64,000 nucleotides of DNA, from assembly GCA_021229015.1 (NCBI GenBank), contig CM037785.1:36991757-37055756 (forward strand), written 5' to 3'. This DNA is from Solen grandis. Its lineage: Eukaryota; Mollusca; Bivalvia; Adapedonta; Solenidae. A model generated the notes under the pieces. It worked only from the letters and a program-made list of their open reading frames with translations, ran no database searches and had not been told where the DNA came from. Below are positions 13,966-25,522 of this stretch, piece after piece. Position 1 is the first letter of the stretch. Each line of letters opens with the position of its first letter. A program made the position numbers and the translations under genes.

Positions 13966-14895
13966 TCTTATCAGATTTAGGGCCTTTCCTGCATCAAAGT
14001 ACTTGGTTGGACCATTTTTCTGCAACAACTGTTTGAAGTCAATGCAAAGAAAAACTTAATAACTGCTGCTTCTCATTCCAGGTTGTCCGTCAGTTCATAC
14101 TTATTAGAAAGTATCGCATTTTGCTTGATCTGCTGACAAATCTTTAGTGTTTAGGTCTTGTCTTCCTTACTGATCTTACCTTAGGGAACAAGCTCTATTT
14201 CGTCAATATGTGTATTGAAACTGCAAGACTATCCTGTCTATTCTATTCAATAACCTGATGGTTTAATACTTTGTGTCTAGAATTATTAAATATAGGTGTA
14301 GATATATGAGCCGTATGATAATTGCTATTTGGACTAATTAAAATTGCAGAATTTTATTCGTATGAAATGTATTGAAAGCTAGTAGTAGATAACGAATGAA
14401 CTAAACATAGCATGTGACCGGGGTTTTGCCACAAATATATCTTTTGTAAGTAGATCCAATATATATATCAAACTCTTTTATGACTCCTAGAAATCAAACT
14501 AGGAAACCATCTGGTTCATCTTTGGATTCGTGGTTTTAATTTCACTTACAAAATCCATCATCAAGCAAACACCCATCAACATAAATAAGAATTTTAGCTT
14601 AATTGTCGTGCTTGGCAGCTAATCAAATCGCTTATCCTTGTAATATTACTGCGGATATTTGCAAGCAGATTAACACTGTCTACAAACTAACGCCATCCAA
14701 ACACATTCCGACTTCAGCAGTTTATCTTAACCCATGTTGTCAATATATGAAGTAGCACATGGCAATTTAATTGATTAAAAACAATTTGTAGAGAGGAAGA
14801 ACTTTTTGGAAAACAGCATAAAGGTGACAAAATAGGCACATATCATTACAGGAAATTGATATGTGTAAACGTATATTGTGAAAAAAAAACCTGAA

Positions 14896-15080
14896 GTAAA
14901 TACTTGTGCTGACTTGAGAGCCATTGTTTTGAGAAGATTTTGTGACTTAATCGAAAACAAAACTACATCAGCAATGTCCCCGAGACGCTCAAAGGTAACT
15001 GTAGAGAATCCACAGTTTAAACTGATCAACATTCAAGGTCGACGTGGATCAATGTTTAAAAATGTAGAAAAAAGCTGTTT
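14896..15080. other. Conserved block shared by the two duplication copies, function unknown
   Basis: Aligns with 2289-2440 in copy A. In copy B the plus frame is open for 82 codons (14878-15126), with a basic stretch SPRRSKVTVENPQFKLIN. In copy A the same frame has in-frame stops. The minus strand is also open in B. This could be an exon relic or a non-coding repeat; no family was recognised. Confidence 0.3.
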
Positions 15081-15282
15081 AAGATATGCATTCATTGATT
15101 TGTTTCTTTTATCAGTATCTGTCTAAACAATTCAACACTGGTATTGTTGGTTTTGTCTTTATTCATTTCTTCCGCGCAAAAAATACCAATTTTATGAAAA
15201 TCTATCAAAGATCAATGGAATTACGGCAACTGAAACGAAATGATGCACGATTTCAATGAAAAAAAGGTTCAAACCCTCTTAG

Positions 15283-15284
<2 letters not shown>

Positions 15285-15322
<38 letters not shown>
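15285..15322. repeat. (CA)n microsatellite
   Basis: A perfect 38-bp CA run. The matching place in copy A (about 3878-3892) has only a short TATA-rich stretch. Confidence 0.95.
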
Positions 15323-15325
<3 letters not shown>

Positions 15326-16400
15326 TATAAACTAAATATAAAAGGTTGAATTTTGAATATGGCAGGTTTTCGGTCAGAGAAACGTATCTGGTTAATTTGT
15401 TGTCCGTGAGACAGAAAATGTAACCATGCAAAACCCCATTGCATTATTTTTGATCTGTTAGATACATTATTAGCACCCGGAGACGTCCCATCATTCAAAA
15501 TATAAATAATGGTACGCATTGGGAATCAATAAACCCCTATATAGTGAAATATTTAACGAATGCTTCAAAACTTGAAACACGTGAATAACAGCTACATCGT
15601 CCTCTAAAGTAACGGACTTTAGTGCACGAGAATATGCTTGTTTAAAGACGGGAATAAAATCGACTGCAATATGATGTTCATATTTCATCAAAAGTCAGAC
15701 TGACTTAATTTTCTGAATTTATTCCGTATTCAAAGTTGTGATTTGCCAGAGGCGAGTTGCTCACAAAAATAGTTTTAATGAGTGTCAATGCACATTTCAC
15801 TGGTTTTGTGTGCAACTAGAAGTTGGAAAAATAAATGTAGAGGTCGAGGAAAGTACTCTTCAACGGTGCCTTGCGCAGTAACATGGTAAACAAATATGGC
15901 CGACAAGGTTTTTGATTTTTATGTTCGGAATTGCTCATTGAATATGTTTTGTTTGTCGTTACAAATTTTTGCTGATTGATATTTGTTTTAAATGGAAATT
16001 ACAAATATTGTTTACGATAGACGCCTTCTTGAAAACACCCCTTTTTTGCTATAAAAGAGTAAACAGAGTAAAATTGTTACAAAGAAGAAAACGGGAATAT
16101 GTGACGCCGCAACACTTTGTGAGAGCCACTCGCCCCAAGACTCGTGTTGAATAGAAATAAACGTCCAGATTTGAATTTTTCTCGATTGGATACCGTATGC
16201 GGGTACTTATAGATTTATAATCTAATTGATTCACAACTAGATATTTCGTTTCCTTGCTTCAAATATCATTTCTTTTCATCATGATTGGATCGATTTAGAT
16301 GAGTTATGTCCCTTTGTTATATTTGTTAAATATATTTTGTCAGCGCTAGTTCTCGGCTACCAATGGTCACAGTATTTATAAATACCAAACCTAGTCGCGC

Positions 16401-16500
16401 NNNNNNNNNNNNNNNNNNNNNNNNNNNNNNNNNNNNNNNNNNNNNNNNNNNNNNNNNNNNNNNNNNNNNNNNNNNNNNNNNNNNNNNNNNNNNNNNNNNN
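16401..16500. other. Assembly gap (100 N)
   Basis: Exactly 100 N, the conventional size for a gap of unknown length. Open frames crossing it are meaningless. Confidence 1.
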
Positions 16501-16519
16501 CATTTTTTTAATACTATAA

Positions 16520-16735
16520 GGCACATAACTCCTCACCCAATTGGCTAATATCAGCCATAATCAAACTTGGTCGAGAGATTATGGTAATAAACATTGTCAT
16601 AAAGTTTGAAGATGATTGCTAAAGAAATGAAGATGCTACAGTGCAAACAATCTAATTGTGGACAACGGACGGACAATGGACATTCATCGATCCTAATAGC
16701 TCATCCTGAGCACAAGTGCTCAGGTGAGCTAAAAA
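16520..16735 (+). repeat. Right part of a dispersed element ending in TGCTCAGGTGAGC
   Basis: Contains ggcacataactcctcac, then ggacaacggacggacaa, and ends gctcaggtgagctaaaaac. This architecture recurs at 2560-3695. The left part may lie in or beyond the gap. Confidence 0.55.
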
Positions 16736-16889
16736 CTAACTAACTGTTTAATGTATAAGACATGTATGTTTAACCATCAGTATAAAACCATACCAGGCTG
16801 TGCACTCATGTGGCAAAGTGTTTATGAGCAATGACTCTTGGTATTACATGTACCTTCTATAAATATCAAGTTCTCCACATCTCAGTAGA

Positions 16890-17092
16890 TTTGTGGCATG
16901 ATACAACACCTAATCACATCATCTTCATTATGGGAAACCCAGTCCTGAAACTAACCTTATATGCTTAGCACCAAGCAAGGGAGGTATATAAGTACCATTT
17001 TTTACAACATTATTATGTCACAGCTAGGGATCAAATCCACAACCTACTGATTTAGGGGCAGACGCTCTAATCCACTAGGCCAATGAGACTGG
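16890..17092 (-). mobile_element. tRNA-derived SINE (family 1), old copy
   Basis: Reverse complement of the family seen at 41881-42115. The tRNA-like head is at the right (agggatcaaatccacaacct is the decayed B box on the minus strand). It carries many substitutions and small gaps. Confidence 0.75.
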
Positions 17093-17107
17093 TTTTCCCC
17101 TTGCTCT

Positions 17108-17178
17108 TTTGTTTGTTTGTTGGGTTTAACGTCCGACCGACAGTTTTCAGTCATTTGGAGACGTTGCCTACTTGAGAC
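17108..17178 (-). mobile_element. SINE family 1, 3' fragment
   Basis: Shows the tail (tttg)n, then aacgtccgaccgacagtttt and cagtcatttggagacg, without the rest of the element: a 5'-truncated copy. Confidence 0.75.
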
Positions 17179-17349
17179 AGTTAATGAATATCAAGAAACA
17201 CACGCAAAGCTATCAAAAACAAACATAAAACACGTAAAATCACATAGAAGATTATCAGTCACTGAAAATTATTACAATCACAGCTTTACATTCGACTGCA
17301 ATACCAATTTACACATGCGCCAACGGCAGTGAAAACCCACTTTAATTGG

Positions 17350-17664
17350 ATTTGTTTGTTTGTTTGTTTAACGTCCCACCAACAGTTTTTCAGTCATTTG
17401 GAGACGATGTCTACTTGAGACAGATATAGTGCTGCCACACTGCAGTATCACGCCGTAGACATCTGACATGATACCACACCCAGTCACATTATCCTGACAC
17501 CAGGCCAACCAGTCCTGGAACTACCCTTATATGCTGAGAGCCAAGCAAAGGAGCTATAACAGTACCATTTATTATGACTTTGGTATGTCGCGGCCAGGGA
17601 TTGAATCCACGACCTCCAGCACCCAAGGTAGACACTCTAACCACCGGCCACCGGGTCGTTACAT
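17350..17664 (-). mobile_element. SINE family 1, nearly full length
   Basis: On the minus strand it has a tRNA-like head (right end, ggtggcc...), B-box region cgtggattcaatccctggcc, a body with gtgactgggtgtggtatcat and an (aaac)n tail. tttaattgg occurs at both borders (17341, 17665), a likely target-site duplication. Confidence 0.85.
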
Positions 17665-18597
17665 TTTAATTGGCACACTAATATATACACATAACTTAAT
17701 AACAATAATATATATATACAGTTCTGAATGCCATCCAGAAAAGAAAGGCCTATGTCAGTGAGGTCTGGGTAATTATACATCACTTTCAATCAAAATTTAC
17801 AATAGATAACTCTTCTTCAGAGCTGGCCTATAATCTAAATGCTAGGTAAGGGACCTAAATACCATATTTTGGTGAGAATGTGCCATTTTCGTGATTTGGG
17901 GTAAGAAAAATCAAGAGTTACTTACATGTACCAAACTTAGTGAAAACTGCATGAAGTCAAAGGACTTTTTCAGTGGGGAAGATGCCTATTAATGGCCGGA
18001 CAAATGATTTTCAGATTCGGAATAGATTATGGTTGCACTAATATGTCAATGAATAGTAACTCTATAATTGCATTCTAAATAATAATAATTTTCTTTTTAT
18101 TTTCATTGAATTTAATTCTGAACCGTGATTTTCAACAAATTAATGTACCTGTACATCATATCTACTCATGAGTAACTAGGATGTAGACAATCTTATACCA
18201 ACTGAAGTTTTGTATAATACATGTAGATCAGGATAGGATAAATATAAATAAGCACGTAAACTTTCTAAATGAATGATTTGTCACTCTAAAAATGTTAAGT
18301 GAACAGAAATCAATGAATTTACAACCAAACTTGCTGAAGTATATCTTACAGGATTAAATATGTGAATAATTTTACGGTTGAGTACCAAAATAAAAGCTAC
18401 TGAATGAAAGACTGCAACCTCTGAGCAAAATGAAAATTACAATCCTGGCCTTTACTTCATATTACTGCCATTTGACCCCATGACAACTGGAAAAGACCCA
18501 GATCAGATATCTCCTTCAAGAGGAATCTCCTCTGTTTGCTCATAACATAGACAGTCTCTACAGCAAAGAAAATTCTGTTGTTACATATACACAGTAT
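17665..18597. other. No gene recognised
   Basis: AT-rich sequence without credible exons or element ends. Confidence 0.55.
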
Positions 18598-18672
18598 GGC
18601 AGAGTGGTGGCTCAGTTACGCGCTTGACTGCTAATACTGGGACCTGGGGTTTAAATCCTGGTAGAAGCTTGG
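18598..18672 (+). mobile_element. tRNA-like SINE head, degenerate
   Basis: gtggctcagttacgcgc resembles a tRNA A box and ggggtttaaatcctgg a mutated B box about 40 bp downstream. The sequence does not close a proper acceptor stem, so it is a SINE or tRNA relic rather than a functional tRNA. Confidence 0.55.
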
Positions 18673-18861
18673 AAATTTTTGCTGGGCCTTAAAGGCATTC
18701 TCTGTCAAAAACTGCAGCATCATCATGCACAATACACCTATGCGCAAATGCATACAACAGCAACAATTTACACATTGTGGCAAATTCACATGGTATGCCA
18801 TAACTTATTACCGGTAAAACAGATTCTTTTGCCCAAATTTGGAGGAGAAACCTGCTGTAGA

Positions 18862-19075
18862 CTAAGTATTTTATTTCTTCATCAATTTTAATTGGATATA
18901 TAGCACATACAAAGTGGAAAATAGGCCCGAGTCACAGGTCCTAATGGTTCTTCCGTCAGATGTACAGTATTTCCTAATGTTCCAGAAAACCCTCAAAGTT
19001 AGTGAGAAAAGAGCACCACTGATAATGTTTATCAGTTTTCCAGAAAGTGAGGAAAAACTGTATAGCTGAGTGACC
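18862..19075. mobile_element. Old inverted-repeat element related to 56822-57075
   Basis: Shares agtattttatttcttca, the following ttttaattggatat and the gaagtggaaaat-like motif with the element at 56822. acaggtccta near the left and tgacctgtg at the right suggest imperfect inverted ends. Confidence 0.5.
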
Positions 19076-19868
19076 TGTGTTTAGTAATGATTTTAAAGAT
19101 AGGTTGTTTTTTTTCCATCTTTCTGTCTAGAAGAAATTGTGAGTTGCGTTAGAGTGCAAATTAAACAGTTTTCTTTCTTCACTAATAAATAGAGACATGT
19201 GTCCTGTCCTAATGCACATGTGTGTTAAGTTTTAAGAGAGCTGAAACAAAATGTTAGAGAATGATTAATCATGACCAGCTTCAAGAAAGTTGATACATAG
19301 ATTTGCAACCAAGTCTCCTTCGTCTGTCGTCACGTACTATATGGTGAAACTGTGATCAAACCATCTTAGATACCTCCTTCTTATGGTATGAGCAGCATGT
19401 TTTATTCCAGTAATGCTAACAGATCATCTTTTATGTTTTCTATTCAAAAAAGTTTGGTTCAACAAGTCTTTTGATTTTATGATCCTGCAGAATACTCTAT
19501 GTACATACAAACAAACCAGGAAAATTGAATCCTTGTCTATATGTTGTATACATATGTTAATGAACAAATTAAATGATTTCACCTGTCCGGAGATCTCAAC
19601 AATTTGTCTTAATTGAAAAGAGCTGTTTTATCAGTTAATTCAAGTAAATAATAACAACACACAGACCATCTGCCTCAGTCTATCCAAAAGTCCCCAAGCC
19701 TTTTTTTCAGAACATGAGGAATGAAGACCTTGCATTATATCTTATCAAATTTGTTGGTGGAGATAGTGTTGTTCTTTATTATTAAGTTAGCGTTTTTTGG
19801 CAAGGGAATAGAAAGTATATACTTAACCAAATACAAATGTATATCCTTAAATACAGATAATCTGCTGT

Positions 19869-20110
19869 TTAACCCTTTCCTTTATAGACAAAACCATGAA
19901 AAGACATATGCGAACAACATAAAACCAGATCAGCCTGCGAGTAACTCGCAGGCTGATCAGGTTTTATGCTGTTCGCTGCTCCTCAGTGGTCTGGAAATGA
20001 GGACTTTATAATTAAATTTGGTAAGGTTTAACTGTGGTTTTCTGCAGATCAGGCTTTATGTGGTACCTATTGAATACGTCAAAATGAGTCTATACGAGGG
20101 AAAGGGTTAA
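19869..20110 (+). mobile_element. TTAA-flanked palindromic MITE (piggyBac-like), copy 1
   Basis: Begins TTAACCCTTTCC and ends GGAAAGGGTTAA. The TTAA at both borders is the target duplication expected for piggyBac-type transposons. The interior holds a near-perfect palindrome of about 67 nt centred on cctgcgagtaactcgcagg. Same family as 40623, 46889 and 55980. No coding capacity. Confidence 0.85.
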
Positions 20111-20289
20111 GTATAGACTGTCATTGATGTTGATGATGTAACCAAGAGACCACTTAAAGCATCATCAGTTGGACTCCAATCTGAATCATCATAGGTTATT
20201 TTAACCCTTTCTCCACTACACTTTCTGGTTGACAAGGTCAGCAGTGAAAACCTTTCTAACACACTTACTGTCAGGTTTCAAGAAAGGCT

Positions 20290-20540
20290 AACTGGTGTTG
20301 CACGCAACACATGAGTCCCCTACCAGTGAGGTGCATAATTTTTCCATTACCATAGCAACAAGAATTTTGGTCAAAGAAAAAAAAAAAAAAATGACCTGCA
20401 GAATCTCTATACTGCCATCTATTCATACACCAAGTTTCATAATATTATCTTAAACGGTTTTTAAGTTATCGTGGGATCCAGATTTCTGGACATCTGGACA
20501 CACAGACAGATGGAAGGCACACCTCTAGTTAGGGGACTAA
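20290..20540. mobile_element. Short inverted-repeat dispersed element
   Basis: agtcccctaccagt at the left pairs with ctagttaggggact at the right. The inside carries the rggacacacagacagatgg-type motif common to other dispersed repeats in this window. Confidence 0.5.
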
Positions 20541-20559
20541 CAAGATACATATTCTGCAG

Positions 20560-21075
20560 TCTTGGCCAGCAGCCTCAGTGCTGCCCTTGACACCAATCCT
20601 CTGACATAGTCTCCATGCTGACTGTGCTGGAAACCTCTGGCTCCTTAGCCAAAGTTGCTTCCACTAACTTGTCATACTAATAGATTTCTTCCTTTCATGG
20701 CTCTTCACATCCATTTTACCAGCTAGGGTACCGTCAGTTTGACCATGCCTGCATCACAGACCACATCACACTGTCTTTTTTGGACAAAATCAGGACAAAG
20801 ACAAGTTTCTGTTGAAAATCTGCCTTCATCCTCCATTGTGCTGCCAACCATGATGTTTGTGCCCACACTCCCTGCCTTAATTACCTGTATAGACTCTGCT
20901 CTGCTTTCTCTCTTTCTCAAGACTGTCTGCCATGGCTGTCCATGCCTGGTTGAGGCACAATTGTTATCTTCCTTACTGCAGAGTTGCCTTGAAAGCAGAC
21001 AAGATGTGTCCCAAGGTGGCCCTAAATCCACACTTGTCACAGGTTAGATCTCCTCCGACACCTTGTGCACAAATT
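20560..21075 (-). pseudogene. LINE reverse-transcriptase C-terminal relic
   Basis: On the minus strand the frame reads TCDKCGFRATLGHILSAF, then KATLQ, matching the zinc-knuckle-like C-terminal region of LINE polyproteins found in aquatic animals (Cys-X2-Cys ... His-Ile-Leu). Stops and frameshifts follow. A homologous relic is at 59940-60760. Longer open frames on both strands here are by-products. Confidence 0.6.
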
Positions 21076-21669
21076 TATAGGAGAAGGCAATTTTTTGTAA
21101 CTGCCCATAGGTCCCATCATGAAATATGTATGGCTTTACTCAGGGGTGTTCAATACTTCTGCTATTAAAAACAGTTAAATTATAATATTTAATACCTTAA
21201 TGCGATTTTCTGTAGGATAAATTATTTACATGAGTACCGTCTGTAGCTGCCTGCTTCATCTGACTAGGTTAAATCACAATGACATCGTAAGTACAAAATT
21301 AAGCGAATTCATCAAATTCATCATCACCAAAATGATCAATGATAACAATGCTGCTGATGACGATGGTGGTGACTATCGGCAAGTAGAGACTAGACATTAG
21401 TTTTGTATACAAATGGTATTTAGGTACATATGTGTATATATACAGAAGAACCCACTGAAAGTAGTTAGTCCTAGATTACATGCACACTGTCAAAGCATAT
21501 TTCGAAAATAATCTTCTCAGGTTGCATAGCAAACAGTTCGATGTAGGGCATACCATCTCAAACATCAAAATGTCGGCTGCAATAAAACTGTAACTCACGT
21601 TATGACAATCCAAGCTTTTCGAGAGCTTCTGTTCCACCTCTTATCTTTCTGTTTACGTCTTGACTGTTC

Positions 21670-21900
21670 TCTCCTTTGTAATAGTGTCACGTACGTTTAA
21701 TATGACACCGCTCTATTTTGTTTACATGGCCTTCACCCACACCGCGAGCACATCACTGAACCGCGCTCTGCAGCGGAGGCTTGTGCAGATTCGGGTACCA
21801 GCCCGAATTGGGTGTGTGGCTGTTTGACCAATAGTTTAAGCTGAAAATTTATAATGTAAACAATCACGTGCAGCCATATACTACAAACAAAAATAATATA
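21670..21900. repeat. Dispersed repeat, copy 1
   Basis: Homologous to 43725-43935. Both share gtcacgta, tgtttac, ccttcaccc, the accgcgctct motif, an imperfect gggcaccag and aatatattta in the same order. Type unknown; coding was not detected. Confidence 0.55.
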
Positions 21901-22056
21901 TTTATTCAGACCACCGTACGAATGTTTTATTGTTTATTTATTTAATGACATTTAATCAGTTGGTAGTGTTATATAGTAACGTTATATGTAACACTTAAAG
22001 CACAGGTCACCGTTCTGTTTATCGATATAGTGCACGTCATGTGCAGATGTGCATTG

Positions 22057-22670
22057 TACGGATGCACAGAGGGGACATGGTGATTTTCTTATTATTATCT
22101 CGTGCCCACGAGATAAAAACTAAGAAAAATCGTGGCTAAGAAAAAAGAAAAACGAAAAACCAGGACCTTTATATCATATTTATAGAATATCTCCTGGGAA
22201 TACGAATTTGTCTACGGGAGCACAGAGGGGACGTGGTGATTTTTTAACAAATCTCGCTAATTCATGGCAACGAGTTAATAACTAAGAACAAAATATTTAT
22301 AAATATTAAATAAAAATTATTAAAAAAAAACGAATAATAACTTTTGTAACTCGGAAGAAAAAAAACTCGCTATTTCGCGGCCACGAGAAAATATTTAAGG
22401 GAAAAAATGGCTAATCGTGGTCACGAGATAATAACCCATGGCCACGAGTTAGCAAAATTTTGTTTGTTTTTCTTAGTTATTAACTCGTGGTCACGAGTTA
22501 GCGAGTTTGTTTGTTGTTGTTTTTTTGCCACTAATAATCGTTTTTTCCCTAGTTATATCTCGTGGCCACGCGTTAGCAAGATTTTTTTTTATCTCGTAGC
22601 CACGACGAAATAATAAAAAAGAAAAAAAGAGATGTCCCCTCTGTATTTCCGTACCTCTGTGCTTCCGTAG
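22057..22670. mobile_element. Inverted-repeat element with nested ends and CTCGTGGCCACGAG-type palindromes
   Basis: The outer left end tacggatgcacagagggga (22057) pairs with tcccctctgtatttccgta (22635). A second left end, ctacgggagcacagagg (22212), pairs with cctctgtgcttccgtag (22654). Between them are about seven copies of a 14-bp palindrome (for example ctcgtggtcacgag at 22486). The plus-strand open frame inside is low-complexity. Probably a MITE. Confidence 0.7.
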
Positions 22671-23706
22671 CAATAAATATTATATTTGAATATCGTTCAC
22701 TATATTTCATGGTGAGCATGATCGATCTATATACCAAATATTAGTGATATGCTGTCAGTCTGCATTCGTGTGAAAACGTCCGTCGTTCAGAGCTCATTCT
22801 ACCGCCATGTGCAGCTTGTAGACGCGTCTGCCCTACATTGTAGTTTTCCTTTTTTTTTTGCAGGTGGGGGGGGGGGGGAGAGATCTATTTATCGTTTGCT
22901 TTCATGGACTTAAAGCTCCATATTCGGGAGAAAAAACTAAAATTATGTTTTCCCAGTGACTCAATTAGATCTACAGCAGCTGTATATATTGATATAAGTA
23001 TATTTGTGAACAAATGTCCAAGGCAATTCCTATACGCAAAGTTTCTATAATATGTAGATCTAAGTCCTTTACAGATAGTTGACGCAGTTTGTCGAGCAGT
23101 CATAGCTCCTGACTTTCGAAGGTGAGATACTTCCGAGGTTCTGGTTCGATGACCTTTTACAGGGAAGTTGGTGTGTGTTTTTTTAAAGTGAGCGATATAA
23201 TAATCAAGCTTAAATTATGAAAACGATTTAAAGAACAACATGTACGAAAAGAATAACGACGAATGTTGTTGTTGTTGTTTTGCCACTATTTTCTACATAC
23301 TATACGATTGTTTTTGTTTGTATTTATTATTATTTGTATGAAAAGTAATCTCAAAGCGACGTGAGCGAAGTTAATGTTACGAAGAAATTTACGAGCATAC
23401 AAACATGAAGGTTTTTCTTCCGTCGCTATCTCGCAGCGATGGTTAACTTCAAAATAGATCACAGGTTTAAACATATATATCTATGCTGTATGGGTAACTA
23501 GATTACTTTAACAATAAATATTTCACCGATTTTCTTTTTTACTGACTTAATCTGTGTGCGCGTGCCAGTAGCTGATATCAATTTAAACGAGAATCGAACA
23601 TTGACAACGGTCGGTCGTCATTAATAAATTCATCTTTATGTAGGGACCTAACCATCGGCATATTTCGATCTCGATGTTTCAAAGCTGGATAATGTTCAAA
23701 TTATGA

Positions 23707-23709
23707 TTC

Positions 23710-23747
<38 letters not shown>

Positions 23748-23843
23748 ATAGATATTGTGCAATATACGTTATTGATAATCTTATTTGCAATCGTTTCCTT
23801 TCCTTGATTTAATATTAAACTTTTTATTTCATTATCTCTCTGT

Positions 23844-23881
<38 letters not shown>

Positions 23882-24045
23882 GTATCTGATCTGTTACCTA
23901 TAACCGGCATGTTCTGTTAATACATCATATTCGTATATTTCTTCATGTTGTATACTAGTCTATATATATATATAAAGTTTGTAATATTGATTTGATTCTT
24001 TATCCTTTAAACTGGAAATATTTTACATAATATATAGATGAAAAG

Positions 24046-24087
<42 letters not shown>
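23707..24087. repeat. (TC)n runs in a tandem duplication of about 200 bp
   Basis: TC runs at 23707-23746, 23847-23875 and 24048-24087. The last two are each followed by the same block (ctgatctgttayc ... gtatact), so the unit was duplicated with its microsatellite. Confidence 0.85.
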
Positions 24088-24090
<3 letters not shown>

Positions 24091-24174
24091 ACTGATCTGT
24101 TATCCCAAACCGGAATTTTGTGTTATTAATACATGATATTTGCATATTTCAGCATGCTGTATACTATGTATATT

Positions 24175-24452
24175 GGGAGCGGGAGGTCGTGGGTTCGATC
24201 CCCGGCCGCGACATACCAAAGTCGTAAAAAATGGTACTTTTAGCTTCCTTACTTGACGCTCTTCATATACGGGTAGTAGCAATACTGGTTGGCCCGGTGT
24301 CAGAATAATGTGACTGAGTGTGGTATCATGCCACATGTCTACAGCATGATACTGCAGAGAGGCACCACTACATCAGTCTCAAGTAGACATCGTCTCCAAA
24401 TGACTGAAATACTGTTGGTGGGAAACGTTAAACCCTACAAAACAAACAAACA
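24175..24452 (+). mobile_element. SINE family 1 with perfect target-site duplication
   Basis: Starts inside the tRNA-like head (gggagcgggaggtcgtgg, B box gggttcgatcccc) and ends in (aaac)n. The 14-bp atactatgtatatt flanks it exactly at 24161-24174 and 24453-24466. The A box is missing (5' truncation), so it is not expected to be transcribed on its own. Confidence 0.93.
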
Positions 24453-25114
24453 ATACTATGTATATTTATAGAATATCTCCTGGTCTGCTCTTTAGAAATG
24501 CAAAAAAAAAAAAAATCAATGCATCTATTTTTATTTAAACCTGAAGCAGTTTGACCAAATCAATTTAGAACCGGAAACAAATTTATATGAACAATCTTAC
24601 TTTTTTATGTTAAAATTTTAACATAGTAAAAATATAGGATGTGGAACTCTTAACTCTTTATAAAGAAATATTTTTACTGGAGATGCACTTCACTCAAGTA
24701 ATTTTCTTAAAAACAGTCCCGTATCTTTGCATATTGAATAATTTTACATACAAACTAGCATAAAATGTATGGTAAAATCATTCATTGAATTTCGCCGAGT
24801 TGTATTGAAGACGATACATTTGGCGCATGTTAAAGCGGACGCATCGTCAGTACAGAACACGCATGAATGAATTTCTTGGATAAATCACAAGATTGATATA
24901 CATTTACGAAAATATAGATTTTTTTCCACTAATAAAACTGGATTGTGGCCAAGTTATTTTTCGTAAATCTTAAAGTTTTTGAAACTTTAAAACTTTATTT
25001 GACTATTATCTTAGTTTCCTGCATATAAGTAGTAAACTCATTAACCTGACGACGTTATCAAACAAACGTAAAATATCGACTTGACGCAAAAATACCGAAA
25101 AGGAAATCCGTTTT

Positions 25115-25522
25115 ATTAGCTCGTCTGTTCAAAGAAAAATATGGTATTGTCTTCACTTTGGCTTCGTCGTCGTCATCGTCGTGGAATTTTTTTAACTTTG
25201 GCCATAACTTCTAAAGTGTTAAATGGCTGTCATCAAAATTCATATATTTCATATACTTATTCACTATCACAAGGACTACATTCTCAGCAAGGGCCATAAT
25301 TCTAAGGTCGATTTTTACCAAACTTAACTTCTTAAAAAATAGAGTGGAAGACTTTGGCCTTAAACAATACACCGTCTGTCATCAAACTTCAGAAACTTGT
25401 TCACTATGACAAGGGCTATATGCACACTAAGGGCCATAACTCTTAGGTCCATTTAGACCAAATTTATCTCACCCTTTAAAAAGACAGACGAGCGTAAGCA
25501 TCCGCATGGGGCTCTTGTTAAA
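25115..25522. mobile_element. Dispersed element with GCTCGTCTGT inverted ends
   Basis: Left gctcgtctgt pairs with right acagacgagc. Inside, a unit of about 150 bp containing gtcatcaaa, ttcactat, acaagg and agggccataa occurs twice. The right end is followed by ggggctcttgtt. Confidence 0.65.

Larger units (their letters stand above)
12080..16180. repeat. Segmental duplication copy B
   Basis: Collinear with copy A (1-4640), interrupted by an inverted-repeat insertion at 12717-13458 and a local tandem duplication at 13565-13960. It lacks the 1.2-kb repeat element of copy A. Homology ends just past cactcgccccaagact near 16170. No recognised gene. Confidence 0.8.

Noticed and set aside
16326..16548. 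Open frames at 16326-16548
   Set aside because: They consist largely of the N gap.
23696..23881. Arg/Glu repeat protein
   Set aside because: Translation of (TC)n microsatellites.
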